Position numbers and translations under genes: made by a program. This document shows, in pieces, positions 39,489 through 49,641 of a stretch of 64,000 nt of DNA (position 1 is the first letter of the stretch; each line of letters starts with the position of its first letter). Source of the stretch: Ornithinimicrobium flavum (GTDB lineage: Bacteria > Actinomycetota > Actinomycetes > Actinomycetales > Dermatophilaceae); contig NZ_CP038213.1 of the NCBI RefSeq assembly GCF_004526345.1, positions 1,178,001 through 1,242,000 on the forward strand. Direction: 5' to 3'. Under the pieces are notes generated by a model, which was given only the letters and a program-made list of their open reading frames with translations, did no database searches and was not told the DNA's origin.

Positions 39489-41648
39489 TCAGTCCTGCTG
39501 CGCGCCCTCGGTCTCCTCCGGGGCGACCAGCCCGAGCACCTCCGGCAGCCTGGCCGGCTCCTCGCCGAGGACGTGCTCGGCCAGGAACGCCGAGACCACG
39601 GCGTACCAGACCTTCGCGTGCTGCGGCGCGAGGATCCAGTGGTTCTCGTGGGGGTAGTAGAGGAACCGGTGCACCGTCGACCCGTCGGCCTCGGCAGGGC
39701 GGCCGGAGCGGGCGAGCAGGTCGTACCACAGGCGCAGGCCCTCGCTGATCGGCACGCGGTAGTCCTTGTCGCCGTGGATCACGAGCACGGGGCTCACGAT
39801 CTGCTCGACGTAGCGGTGCGGCGAGTGCTCGGCGCTCATCTCCTCGGTCATCTCGCGCGACCAGTAGAACGCCGCGTCCGTGGTCGAGCCGAAGGCGTCC
39901 AGGCCCCACAGCGAGGCGTGCGTGACGATGGCCTTGAAGCGGTCGGTGTGCCCGGCCACCCAGTTGGCCATGTAGCCGCCGAACGAGCCACCCATCGCCG
40001 CGGTGCGTGAGGCGTCGATGTCGGCGCGCTCCTCGACCGCGTCGGTGATGGCCATGAGGTCGGTGTAGGGGGTGTCGCCCCACGCGCCCCAGCCGCGCTG
40101 GATGAAGTCCTGGCCGTAGCCGGTGGACAGCGCGGGGTCCGGCAGCAGCACGGCATACCCCTGGGCGGTCATCAGCCACGGGTTCCACCGCCAGGTCCAC
40201 GCGTTCCAGGACCCGAGCGGCCCCCCGTGGATCCACAGCAGCAGCGGGTGCCCCTCCGGGCCCGGGGCGTCCTGGGGGAGGGCCAGCCAGCCGCGCACCC
40301 GCGTGCCGTCGGCCGTGGTGGTCTCGACCTCCTCGAGGGTGCCGGGGATGACGGGTCGCTCGACCGGCCCGGGCAGCGGGGTGACCTCGCCGGTCGCGAG
40401 GTCGAGGCGGACCACCTCGGGCGGGAAGAGGTAGGAGGAGCGCACGCCGTAGGCGGTCCTGCCGTCGGGGGCGACCACCAGCTCGCTCCACGCGGCGTCG
40501 TCATGGGTCACCTGGGTGACAGTGCCCGAGGGTACGTCGACCCGGAAGACCGGACGGCGACCGTCGGCGTCGGCCGTCACCAGGACGGCGGAGCCGTCCG
40601 GAAGCCAGCCGGCGGGGGTGGCCCACAGCTCCCACTCGGGGGCCAGCGGGCTGAGCTCCCCGCTGTCGGTGTCCATGAGGAAGAGGCGGGGCATCGGGGG
40701 CTCGGTGGGGCTCGTGACCCGGTCCAGCACGACGACGGCCCGCGACCCGTCCGGGCTGACCGGCCCGGCGGTCGCCTCGGCGCCCTCGCGGTCGAGCAGG
40801 GTGCGGCGCTCGCCCGTGGCCAGGTCGACCCGGGCGATGCCCTCGCGCGAGCTGGCCCGCGCCTCGGGGATCGAGGTGCCGACGAGAGCGAAGGAGCCGT
40901 CGGGGGACAGCACCGGGCGCGCGTCGTGCAGCGGGGCGCGCAGCCCGGCCGTCAGCAGGCGCAGATGGACCTCCGGGGCCCGGTCGGTCGTGCCCGGCAG
41001 GGGCGGGGGAGCCTCGCCCTCGTCGGCGGCGGGCTCCTCGTCGGTGGGGCTCGGGGTCCCCCCGGAGGCCTCGCCGCGCTCCAGGGAGAAGACGTGCGGC
41101 TGCTCGGGGCCCAGGTCGTGGTCCCAGTAGCGCACGGGGTAGCCGCTGTGCAGGATCGCGTCGACCCCGGCGTCCTTGCGGGCCTTGACCAGCGTCTTGT
41201 GCTCGGCCTCCGAGCCCGCGCCGGGCAGCAGCCCGGCGACGACGAGGACGCGGTCGGCGTCCCGCGCGCACACAACGCCCGAGACCCCGCCGGGCCGGCT
41301 CAGGATGACCCGTGCCTCCCCGCCGTGCGCCGGCATGTGCCACAGCGCGGCCTGCGGCTCGTCGTCGTCGGAGTCGGGGTCCGGGCGGGCGGAGGTGAAG
41401 TAGAGGTCACCGTCGACGCCGAAGGCGGCCCCCGCCTCACCCTTGGCGCTGCGCGTCAGCCGGTGCGCGGGCCGCGACCCGGCGGGGTCCACCTGCCACA
41501 GGGCGGAGGCATACCCGGTGCCCTTGCGGTTGAGGGTGGCGACCGTCGTCACCAGGCGGGTGCCGTCGGGGCTGAGGGCCAGCCCCGAGACCCGGGGGAG
41601 GGCGACGTAGTGGTCGAGGTCGTGGAAGGGTGACGCTGGTGCGGTCAT
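39489..41648 (-). CDS. S9-family prolyl oligopeptidase-type serine peptidase
   Basis: The 719-residue product has an N-terminal beta-propeller (many SPDGT/SPDGS blades such as LALSPDGTRLVTTVATL) and a C-terminal alpha/beta hydrolase domain. The nucleophile elbow is GGSFGGYMANW, followed by the Asp in VIHGDKDYRVP and His in YPHENHWIL, giving the catalytic triad. It lacks a signal peptide, so it is probably cytoplasmic, acting on short peptides (acylaminoacyl-peptidase or dipeptidyl-peptidase-like). ATG 41648 follows AGGAAC-AGG. It converges on coaE across the hairpin. Confidence 0.92.
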   Translation of the reverse strand: MTAPASPFHDLDHYVALPRVSGLALSPDGTRLVTTVATLNRKGTGYASALWQVDPAGSRPAHRLTRSAKGEAGAAFGVDGDLYFTSARPDPDSDDDEPQAALWHMPAHGGEARVILSRPGGVSGVVCARDADRVLVVAGLLPGAGSEAEHKTLVKARKDAGVDAILHSGYPVRYWDHDLGPEQPHVFSLERGEASGGTPSPTDEEPAADEGEAPPPLPGTTDRAPEVHLRLLTAGLRAPLHDARPVLSPDGSFALVGTSIPEARASSREGIARVDLATGERRTLLDREGAEATAGPVSPDGSRAVVVLDRVTSPTEPPMPRLFLMDTDSGELSPLAPEWELWATPAGWLPDGSAVLVTADADGRRPVFRVDVPSGTVTQVTHDDAAWSELVVAPDGRTAYGVRSSYLFPPEVVRLDLATGEVTPLPGPVERPVIPGTLEEVETTTADGTRVRGWLALPQDAPGPEGHPLLLWIHGGPLGSWNAWTWRWNPWLMTAQGYAVLLPDPALSTGYGQDFIQRGWGAWGDTPYTDLMAITDAVEERADIDASRTAAMGGSFGGYMANWVAGHTDRFKAIVTHASLWGLDAFGSTTDAAFYWSREMTEEMSAEHSPHRYVEQIVSPVLVIHGDKDYRVPISEGLRLWYDLLARSGRPAEADGSTVHRFLYYPHENHWILAPQHAKVWYAVVSAFLAEHVLGEEPARLPEVLGLVAPEETEGAQQD

Positions 41649-41744
41649 GCACCTGTTCCTATCACCAGGGAGCGACGGACCACGACCCGGAATCCTCCGG
41701 GCGGTCTCTGCGTTGATCCCCGGTAGACGAGAGGAGATCGCCCC

Positions 41745-42778
41745 GTGACCACCCACTCACCCCTGTTCCGCCTCGAGGTGGACCGGACGCCGCCCGCCAG
41801 CCGCAGCCCGCCCCGCTGCTCATGGTCTCGCTCGACGCTTCCTCGACGCCGGCCAGGTGCGCTCGACTCTGGCCGAGCACCTGCTCGACACCCTGGAGCA
41901 CGAGGTGGTCGCCCGGTTCGACACCGACGAGCTCGTCGACTACCGCTCGCGCCGGCCGCTCATGACCTTCGACGCTGACCACTACTCGACTTCGAGGAGC
42001 CCTCCCTCGTGCTCTACCGGCTGGTGGACGCCGCGGGCGAGCCCTTCCTCCTGCCTCCACGGATCGAGCCGGACTACGCTGGGAGGGGTTCGTCGACGCG
42101 GTCCGGCAGCTGTCCCTGGCCTTCGGCGTGCGCCGGATGGTCAGCGCCACGGGATCCCCATGGCGTGCCGCACACCCGCCCCGTCGGGACCACCCGATTC
42201 GCCAGCGACCCCAGCGTGCTCGGTGACTACACGCCGATCTTCGGCCAGGTCAAGGTGCCCTCGAGCGCCGACGCGCTGCTGCACCTGCGGCTGGCCGAGG
42301 CGGGCCTGCTCACCCTCGGCGTCGCCGTCCACGTCCCGCACTACCTGGCCGAGTCCCAGTTCGGCGACGCGGCGGTGGCCGCCGCGGACGTCATCATGGA
42401 CCTCACCGGGCTGGTCCTGCCCACCGCCGACCTCGTCGCGATGGCCGGTCTCACCCGGGGCCAGATCGAGGCCGAGCTCGCCCGCAACCCCGAGGCCCGC
42501 GAGGTTGTGCAGGGTATGGAGCAGCGCTACGACCACTTCGTCGAGGGCCAGAAGCGGCGCAGCCTGCTCGCGGCCGAGGCGTCCAAGCTGCCCAGCGCGG
42601 ACGAAATCGGTGCCCAGCTTGAGGCCTTCCTGCGCAACCCGGGGATGGGCGAGGAGCTCGGTGGACCGGACGGCGACGGGGCCGATGCGCACGACGGGTC
42701 CGACGGCGGGGCACTGCCCGGCGCACAGGGCCCGACGAGGGGTCGACCGACGGTCAGGACGGCGGCGGCAGGTCGTAA
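41745..42778 (+). pseudogene. PAC2 family protein, frame broken by many single-base indels
   Basis: The conserved product can be pieced together from three frames: MTTHSPLFRLEVD, then LDAGQVRSTLAEHLLDTLEH, SDFEEPSLVLYRLVDAAGEP, VDAVRQLSLAFGVRRMVSAH and GQVKVPSSADALLHLRLAEA to EAFLRNPGMGEELGG. This is the PAC2 (proteasome assembly chaperone-like) family, including the Tyr-Arg-Pro region. Indels are needed near 41795, 41837, 41987, 42050-42080, 42153-42166 and about 42733; the last would place the stop at 42776-42778. No in-frame stop occurs between them and third positions remain GC, so local sequence error is more likely than decay. GTG 41745 has GAGGAG upstream. Confidence 0.7.
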
Positions 42779-43606
42779 CGGGGACCGCGCGGGGGCGCGG
42801 GGTCGGTCCCCGGCTCCGGCGCGTCGTGCCCGGTCGACACCGGCGCCGGCGGCAGGCCACCGGCGAACGGGCCCCCGGTCGGGAAAGGCGGCGGCGCATC
42901 CGCTGACGCCGGGGCGTCCTGGCCCCGAGGGGGCACCGCGGGGGTGGGGTTGCCGGGCGGCGGACCCGGGTAGGCCGTGCGCGTCGGTGCCGAGGGGTGG
43001 CGTAGGGCGAGGACCAGGCGGAGGTCCCCTGCTGCGGGTCCAGCGTGTAGGCCGCGGGGTCCGGGCCGGCGGGGCCGGCGGGGGCAGCATCGGGCGCCGA
43101 CCGGCCAGCCAGGCCAGCACCCCGGTGACCAGGGCGAGCGGCAGCAGCACGAGACCCAGCGTCGTCCCGCTACGCCCCAGGAGGCCCGTCGGCACGGTGC
43201 CGGGGCCGTAGGGGCCGGCGTAGAGCTGGTGCTCGGACGTCGAGCCGGCCGAGGTGCAGTCCAGGGGGTAGGTGCCGGCGGTCAGGTCCTGCGGCGTCCG
43301 CGCCGTCTCGTGGAAGCGCTCGCCGGCGACGTCGAGAGGAAAGTCCTCGACCGGCCGGAGCAGGACGGTGTCGTCGAGCGTGCAGACCACCTCGGTCCTC
43401 GCCTCCGGGGAGCGGGCCCAGACCGACATCCCGGTGGCGGGCACCTCCACCTGCTCACCGCCGTGGAAGCCGACCAGGTCACCGGTGAGGCGACCCGCCG
43501 AGCCGGCCATGCCGACCGCCAGCGCGACGACCCCGGCCAGGGCGAGCAGCGCCGCCACCGGCCACAGGACACGAGCGGCGGAGGAGGCAGGGGCCCGGGA
43601 CGACAT
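42754..43606 (-). CDS. membrane protein with extracytoplasmic domain (two indels)
   Basis: The product starts MSSRAPASSAARVLWPVAAL, with a first helix (LWPVAALLALAGVVALAVGM). An outside domain of about 95 residues follows with two cysteines (EVVCTLDD and PLDCTSAG), a second helix (LGLVLLPLALVTGVLAWLAG) and a Pro-rich cytoplasmic tail ending RYDLPPPS. The frame changes near 43060 (C/G run) and again near 42990, after which it runs to the TGA at 42754-42756. The layout is like the two-helix protein at 9735. ATG 43606 has a leaderless -10. No family is recognised; the 3' end overlaps the PAC2 gene by about 25 bp. Confidence 0.65.
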
Positions 43607-43613
43607 ACCGCGC

Positions 43614-43619
43614 AACCTA
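43614..43619 (-). promoter_or_regulatory. -10 element, leaderless start
   Basis: On the minus strand TAGGTT lies 7 nt before ATG 43606. Confidence 0.5.
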
Positions 43620-43674
43620 ACGCACGCCGTGACACGATGCTCCGGACCATCCCACCCGACACAAGGAGTTTGAC

Positions 43675-44412
43675 GTGGGTCTCTTCGGATCGGACAAGCG
43701 CGCCGACACCCCGGCCGAGGCGGAGCAGGCAGGTCCGCTGGACAGCGCGGCCAACGCCTTCGTCGGCAAGCTGCTGGACTTCGGCATCGAGGGCATCGGC
43801 CCGCTCGACTCGGCGGCGGAGGTCGCCCGCAAGGCCCGCAGCAAGCACGGGGGTGACGTGGAGCGGGCGATCGAGGAGATCGTCGCCGACCACGTCAAGC
43901 TGGGTGGTGCCGGTGGCTTCGTCACCGGCTTCGGCGGCATCGTCACGATGCCGGTCATGCTGCCCGCGAACGTCCTGGGCTTCTACACCCTCGCCACCCG
44001 CATGGTGGCTGCGATCGCCGAACTGCGGGGGTATGACGTCTCCGGCAAGGGGGCCCGCTCGGCCGTGCTGCTCTCCCTGGTGGGTGCCGACGCGGACGAC
44101 ATCATCCGGCGGGTCGGCCTGTCGGGCGCGGTGGGCATGACGGGTTCGGGCCGGCTGGCCTCGCTGGCGGTGTCCCGGATGCCGAAGGCGGCCGGGATGA
44201 TGATCAACAAGGCCGTCGGCTTCCGGCTGCTCACCACCGTGGGCGGCAAGGCGCTGGGCCGGGTCGTGCGTTTCGTGCCGGTCGCGGGCGGCATCGTCGG
44301 CGCGGGGCTGGACGGCTTCCTGATGAAGCGGATCGCCGACCACGCCCGCCGGGAGTTCACCCCCACCTCCTCGGTGGGCGAGGCGCTGGAGGCCTCCGGC
44401 GAGACCCTCTGA
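43675..44412 (+). CDS. EcsC family protein
   Basis: The 245-residue product matches the EcsC family: GGFVTGFGGIVTMPVMLPAN, then LLSLVGADADDIIRRVGL, and a basic C-terminal segment near KALGRVVRFVPVAGGIVGAG. A Gly-rich hydrophobic core could associate with membranes. EcsC proteins accompany the Ecs ABC transporter in Bacillus, but the function of stand-alone actinobacterial copies is unknown. GTG 43675 follows AAGGAG. A terminator hairpin follows 14 nt after the stop. Confidence 0.85.
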   Translation: MGLFGSDKRADTPAEAEQAGPLDSAANAFVGKLLDFGIEGIGPLDSAAEVARKARSKHGGDVERAIEEIVADHVKLGGAGGFVTGFGGIVTMPVMLPANVLGFYTLATRMVAAIAELRGYDVSGKGARSAVLLSLVGADADDIIRRVGLSGAVGMTGSGRLASLAVSRMPKAAGMMINKAVGFRLLTTVGGKALGRVVRFVPVAGGIVGAGLDGFLMKRIADHARREFTPTSSVGEALEASGETL

Positions 44413-44426
44413 GTTTATCCACAGAT

Positions 44427-44460
44427 CGTCGGCGGGCCCGTTTCCACGGGCCCGCCGACG
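44427..44460 (+). terminator. perfect GC hairpin terminator
   Basis: CGTCGGCGGGCCCG (44427-44440) pairs fully with CGGGCCCGCCGACG (44447-44460) over a 6-nt loop TTTCCA. It ends 2 nt before the -10 of the next gene. Confidence 0.8.
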
Positions 44461-44461
44461 G

Positions 44462-44467
44462 CATGCT
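44462..44467 (+). promoter_or_regulatory. candidate -10 element, leaderless start of DUF4192 gene
   Basis: CATGCT lies 7 nt before ATG 44475 and directly after the hairpin at 44427-44460. The first base departs from the TANNNT pattern seen elsewhere in the window. Confidence 0.35.
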
Positions 44468-44474
44468 GAGGGGT

Positions 44475-45656
44475 ATGACGAACCACGAGCCCGGGGGGCG
44501 CTCGCCCCGACCTCAGCACCGCATCCACCCCGTTCCGGACGCGCCCGTCGTGGCTGTCCGGGGCATGTCGCAGGTCACGGCGCTGGTGCCCCACCTGCTC
44601 GGCTACCGCCCCGACCACAGCCTCGTCGTCCTCGCGACGACACCCGAGCCGGGCTCGCGACGGGGGGTGACGTGGGGGGCCGTGGCGATGACGATGCGGG
44701 TCGACCTGCCGCCGGAGCCGGAGCTGGTCAACCTGGCGCACTCGCTGGCCGACCCCGTGCGGCGGGGCCTCGGGGAGCGGGCGGACGGGGCGCTGGCGCA
44801 CGCGGTGGTCTACGACCTGCCGGAGACCGGGGGCGAGCCCTCTCCCGACTACCTCGCCGGGCTGCGCGCCGCGCTGCACCTGCTGTGCGACCAGGTGGGT
44901 CTGACCCTGCACGACGTGATCCTGGTGCGGGACGGTGGACGGCAGCACCGCCCCGTGCTCCTCGCGACCGAGGAGGTCCGCCCCGCTTGGGCCCCGGTGC
45001 CGGGCGCGGCGGACGTGCCCGCCGTCGCCGACCTGGTGCTCCAGGGGCGCTCGCCGCTGGGGTCGCGGGAGGAGGTGGCGGCCCGGGTGCGGCGGCGCGA
45101 CGAGCGGGCCAGCGCGGCGACGTCCCTGGCCGTCGACATCCTGTCCCTCGCGCCCGGCCGCCTGGACGACGGCGTGGCCCTGGCCGGTCTCGGTGCCTGG
45201 GTGGTCCACGGGGAGCCGGAGCCCGGCGCCCGGGAGCGGGCGTGGATCGCCGTCCTGCTCCACGACAAGACGGTCCGCGACGCCGTGCTGGCGCGGTGGA
45301 TCCCCGACCTGTTCGACCTGACGGAGGTGCTCCCGCCCGGTGAGGCGGCCGACCTGGCCCGGCACGTGCCGCCGTGGCCGGCCGGTGAGCGCACGGCCCC
45401 CGTGGAGCGTCTCCTCACCCTCGCGGGGCAGGTCCCGCTCGACCTGGCGGCCCCGCTGCTGACCATCGCCGGCTTCTGCTCCTGGGCGCAGGGCGAGGGC
45501 ACGGTGGCGGTCGAGGCGTGCGCCCACGCGCTGGAGGTGGACCCCGACTACCGCATGGCCCAGCTGCTGGACCGAGGCCTGGCCACCGGTCTGCGACCGC
45601 CGGCGCTGGGGGGCGCCGGGGCCTCCCGGGGGGCGGATCGGCGCGGTGTAGCCTGA
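44475..45656 (+). CDS. DUF4192 domain protein
   Basis: The 393-residue product carries the DUF4192 start VVAVRGMSQVTALVPHLLGY and YRPDHSLVVLAT, then MTMRVDLPPEP, GAWVVHGEPEPGARE and a C-terminal segment with WAQGEGTVAVEACAHALEVD and YRMAQLLD. The family is confined to actinobacteria and has no known function. The gene ends in the repetitive GLRPPALGGAGASRGADRRG. It is followed after 43 bp by a universal stress protein gene. Confidence 0.87.
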   Translation: MTNHEPGGRSPRPQHRIHPVPDAPVVAVRGMSQVTALVPHLLGYRPDHSLVVLATTPEPGSRRGVTWGAVAMTMRVDLPPEPELVNLAHSLADPVRRGLGERADGALAHAVVYDLPETGGEPSPDYLAGLRAALHLLCDQVGLTLHDVILVRDGGRQHRPVLLATEEVRPAWAPVPGAADVPAVADLVLQGRSPLGSREEVAARVRRRDERASAATSLAVDILSLAPGRLDDGVALAGLGAWVVHGEPEPGARERAWIAVLLHDKTVRDAVLARWIPDLFDLTEVLPPGEAADLARHVPPWPAGERTAPVERLLTLAGQVPLDLAAPLLTIAGFCSWAQGEGTVAVEACAHALEVDPDYRMAQLLDRGLATGLRPPALGGAGASRGADRRGVA

Positions 45657-45698
45657 CGAGGGAGCTCATCCCGTCTCTTCCCCGGAGGACATCAGGTC

Positions 45699-46103
45699 AT
45701 GTCGATCATCGTCGGCTACATCCCCACCCGAGAGGGCCGCGCGGCCCTCGGCGCCGCCCGCAACGAGGCTCTGCTGCGCAAGAGCAAGCTGATCGTCGTC
45801 AACTCCCACCGCGGGGGCCGCGACTACGACGCGGCGGAGGCCCAGCGCTTCGAGGACGAGCTGGCCAAGGTGCAGCAGGAGCTGGACGAGGCGGGCCTGG
45901 AGCACGAGGTGCGGGCCCTGGTCCGCGGCAACGAGCCGGCGGAGGACCTCATCGAGGTCGCCGACGAGTCCGACGGCGAGATCATCGTGATCGGGCTGCG
46001 CCGCCGCACCCCCATCGGCAAGCTCATCCTGGGCTCCAACGCGCAGCGGATCCTGCTGGACGCGCGCTGCCCGGTGCTGGCGGTCAAGGCCACCGAGGAG
46101 TGA
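45699..46103 (+). CDS. universal stress protein
   Basis: The 134-residue product is a single UspA domain: it opens SIIVGYIPTREGRAALGAA, has a charged middle helix (EDELAKVQQELDEAG) and ends with the ATP-type site pattern IIVIGLRRRTPIGKLILGSN-A-Q-R-I-L and CPVLAVKA. The glycine pattern G-2x-G-9x-G(S/T) is approximated by GLRRRTPIGKLILGSN. ATG 45699 follows GGAGGACATCAGGTC. A terminator lies 13 nt after the stop. The role, beyond stress or growth arrest, is not determinable here. Confidence 0.9.
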   Translation: MSIIVGYIPTREGRAALGAARNEALLRKSKLIVVNSHRGGRDYDAAEAQRFEDELAKVQQELDEAGLEHEVRALVRGNEPAEDLIEVADESDGEIIVIGLRRRTPIGKLILGSNAQRILLDARCPVLAVKATEE

Positions 46104-46116
46104 GCTGACGGCCCTC

Positions 46117-46154
46117 CCGAGCCCCGAGGAATGCTCCTCGGGGCTCGGACGTTT
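46117..46154 (+). terminator. intrinsic terminator after usp gene
   Basis: CCGAGCCCCGAGGA (46117-46130) pairs perfectly with TCCTCGGGGCTCGG (46135-46148) over the loop ATGC. A short T run (TTTT) follows at 46152-46155, directly joined to TATAAT. Confidence 0.9.
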
Positions 46155-46160
46155 TATAAT
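46155..46160 (+). promoter_or_regulatory. TATAAT -10 of the sigma factor gene
   Basis: A perfect TATAAT shares its first T with the terminator tail. A -35 at 17-18 bp would fall inside the hairpin and does not match consensus. A start near 46167 would give a leader of about 110 nt with a small CCTGCC/GGCAGG hairpin (46172-46189). Confidence 0.55.
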
Positions 46161-46278
46161 GGTGCACGTCGCCTGCCAGCCGAGGCAGGATCCGAACCTC
46201 CCGCACCACGCCCCGAGGGCTTCCTCCTGCCCTCCGCCGCGCGCACCCTCCGCCGTCAGAAAGTAGTTGGTTTTCCCC

Positions 46279-48045
<1,767 letters not shown>

Positions 48046-48047
48046 CC

Positions 48048-48671
48048 GTGCCGGGTATGGGGTCCGCCTCGCCCGAGCGCGCTCCGGCGCCCACCTCTCC
48101 CGACGGGAGGGGCGGGCGCCGTCCAGGTCCCGGCGGCGACGCCCGCCGCGACGCCCGGCCCACCGGCGTGCACGTCGTCCGCCTCACGCCGGACGACTGG
48201 CGCAGCTACGCCGCATTGCGCATCGGCATGCTCACCCACGCCCCCGAGGCCTTCTGGAGCCGGCTCGAGGACCTCGAGGGTCGCACCGAGGAGCAGTGGC
48301 GCCGCAGCAGCAACGACCGCACCCTGCACGCCCGCGACGCAGACGGCACGCCGCTCGGCACCCTGACGGTGCTCACGCCGGAGGCCGGTCCCGACCTCGG
48401 GCTGCGTCCCGGCGCCGGCGACGCGCTCGTCCTGGCCGTGTACGTCATACCCGAGGCGCGCGGGGGTGGCGTCGTCGACCTGCTCCTCGACGCAGCGCTG
48501 GAGCTGGCGCGCGAGGAGCTTGGCGCCCGGCGCATGGTGCTGCAGGTCAACGAGCGCAACGGAGCGGCGCGGCGGGTCTACGAGCGCCACGGCTACCGGC
48601 TGACCGGCCACTCGCTGCCGCACCCGCACCAGGTGGGCACCCGCGACCTGGAGATGGCCCGTCCGGTGTGA
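48048..48671 (+). CDS. GNAT family N-acetyltransferase
   Basis: The 207-residue product begins only 2 nt after the rpoD stop. A low-complexity N-terminal tail of about 40 residues precedes the GNAT fold: VHVVRLTPDDWRSYAALRIG, the acetyl-CoA site VIPEARGGGVVDLLLDAALE, and NERNGAARRVYERHGYRLTG. Substrate unknown. The true start could be GTG 48168 (VHVVRL), which would remove the tail and leave a gap after rpoD. Confidence 0.85.
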   Translation: MPGMGSASPERAPAPTSPDGRGGRRPGPGGDARRDARPTGVHVVRLTPDDWRSYAALRIGMLTHAPEAFWSRLEDLEGRTEEQWRRSSNDRTLHARDADGTPLGTLTVLTPEAGPDLGLRPGAGDALVLAVYVIPEARGGGVVDLLLDAALELAREELGARRMVLQVNERNGAARRVYERHGYRLTGHSLPHPHQVGTRDLEMARPV

Positions 48672-48752
48672 GCGTCCCGCCGGACATGCACAACGAGGAC
48701 CGTCCAGCGGGTTCGCGGCTCTTCCGGCCGTAGTGCATGTCGGTCGGGACGC
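48672..48752. terminator. long inverted repeat between convergent genes
   Basis: Arms of 20 bp (48672-48691 and 48733-48752) match with two mismatches, centred on a 41-nt loop. It lies directly after the GNAT stop and just before the end of the convergent arfB gene. It is probably a bidirectional terminator. Confidence 0.6.
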
Positions 48753-48761
48753 CCCGGTCAG

Positions 48762-49223
48762 CTATCCCTCAGGGGTGGGTCGCGCCCGGCCGCCCCTGAT
48801 CTCGGAGCGCCGCTTCTTCGCGGCCAGCCGGCGCCGCTGCGACCCGCGGGTCGGCCTCGTCGGGCGGCGGGCAGGTGCCGGCGGCGCGAGCGCCTCGCGG
48901 AGCAGGGCAGCGAGCCGCTCGCGGGCTGCCTTGCGGTTGCGGCGCTGCGACCGGTGCTCCGCGGCGACGATCCGCACGCGTTGTCCCACGAGGTATGCGG
49001 CGAGGCCGGCGGTCGCGCGCTCGCGCTGCGTCTCGCTCAGCGTCGAGGACGCCGCCGGGTCCCACCACAGCTCGACCCGGCTGTCGGTGGTGTTGACACC
49101 CTGCCCGCCCGGTCCGCTCGCGCGGGTGAACCGCTCCTCCAGCTCGGCCGCCGGCACCACGAGACCGTGGCGCAGCCCGGGGCCGGGCGGCACCACGAGG
49201 TCGAGCTCGGCGGCGTCGGTCAC
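48762..49223 (-). CDS. arfB: alternative ribosome-rescue factor ArfB-type peptidyl-tRNA hydrolase
   Basis: The 153-residue product carries the GGQ motif in RASGPGGQGVN (39-41) within an RF1-like domain, and a basic C-terminal tail (SQRRRLAAKKRRSEIRGG) that reaches into the mRNA channel of stalled ribosomes. It hydrolyses peptidyl-tRNA on non-stop ribosomes. GTG 49223 starts with TDAAELDLVVPPG. Length and tail fit ArfB/YaeJ rather than RF1 or RF2. Confidence 0.93.
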   Translation of the reverse strand: MTDAAELDLVVPPGPGLRHGLVVPAAELEERFTRASGPGGQGVNTTDSRVELWWDPAASSTLSETQRERATAGLAAYLVGQRVRIVAAEHRSQRRNRKAARERLAALLREALAPPAPARRPTRPTRGSQRRRLAAKKRRSEIRGGRARPTPEG

Positions 49224-49641
49224 CTCGTCAGTCTCTCAGCCATCGGCGGGTCTGGTCCTCGGAGTGATGCGTGTGTGTGTGGAAACTTCGGGTTCCATTC
49301 GAACGATTCCGCCCGAGCATCGTCCTCACCTCTCAGGGTCTTTCGGGATGCCCGCCGTGATGTCGTAGGGCTGCGGCGACGCCGTCCCGGGAGGCGAGGC
49401 GGTGACTCTTCGCCACGTCGTCGCCAGACACGCCGACGACGGTGGGGAATGCGGGCAACATGCCTGCTCGATCCGGCGCCCTGCCGGCTGTCGGCTCACC
49501 ACACGGGTGGAAGCGCCTTCACCCGATCTTCGTACTGACCCGCCCAAAAGGCCATACAACGCCAGTAACCTCATTGACACGGGTGACACCGACTGGGGGC
49601 CCGAAGACGCGACCAAGGTTGGGGCCAGAAGGGTGAGTCTC
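49224..49641. other. gene-free 418-bp region upstream of CFA synthase
   Basis: No credible coding frame is seen. It is less GC-rich than its surroundings and contains a short TGTGTGTGTGG run near 49270, and TTGACA at 49574-49579 without a good -10 at 17 bp. It must hold the divergent arfB and CFA promoters, but I cannot place them. Confidence 0.5.

Noticed and set aside
42009..43211. Single long plus-strand coding frame past the PAC2 region
   Set aside because: The part after about 42730 is low-complexity read-through antisense to a membrane gene with real transmembrane segments; it is not a credible protein.
49224..49641. Small gene upstream of CFA synthase
   Set aside because: Short frames lack codon bias, ribosome sites or motifs.
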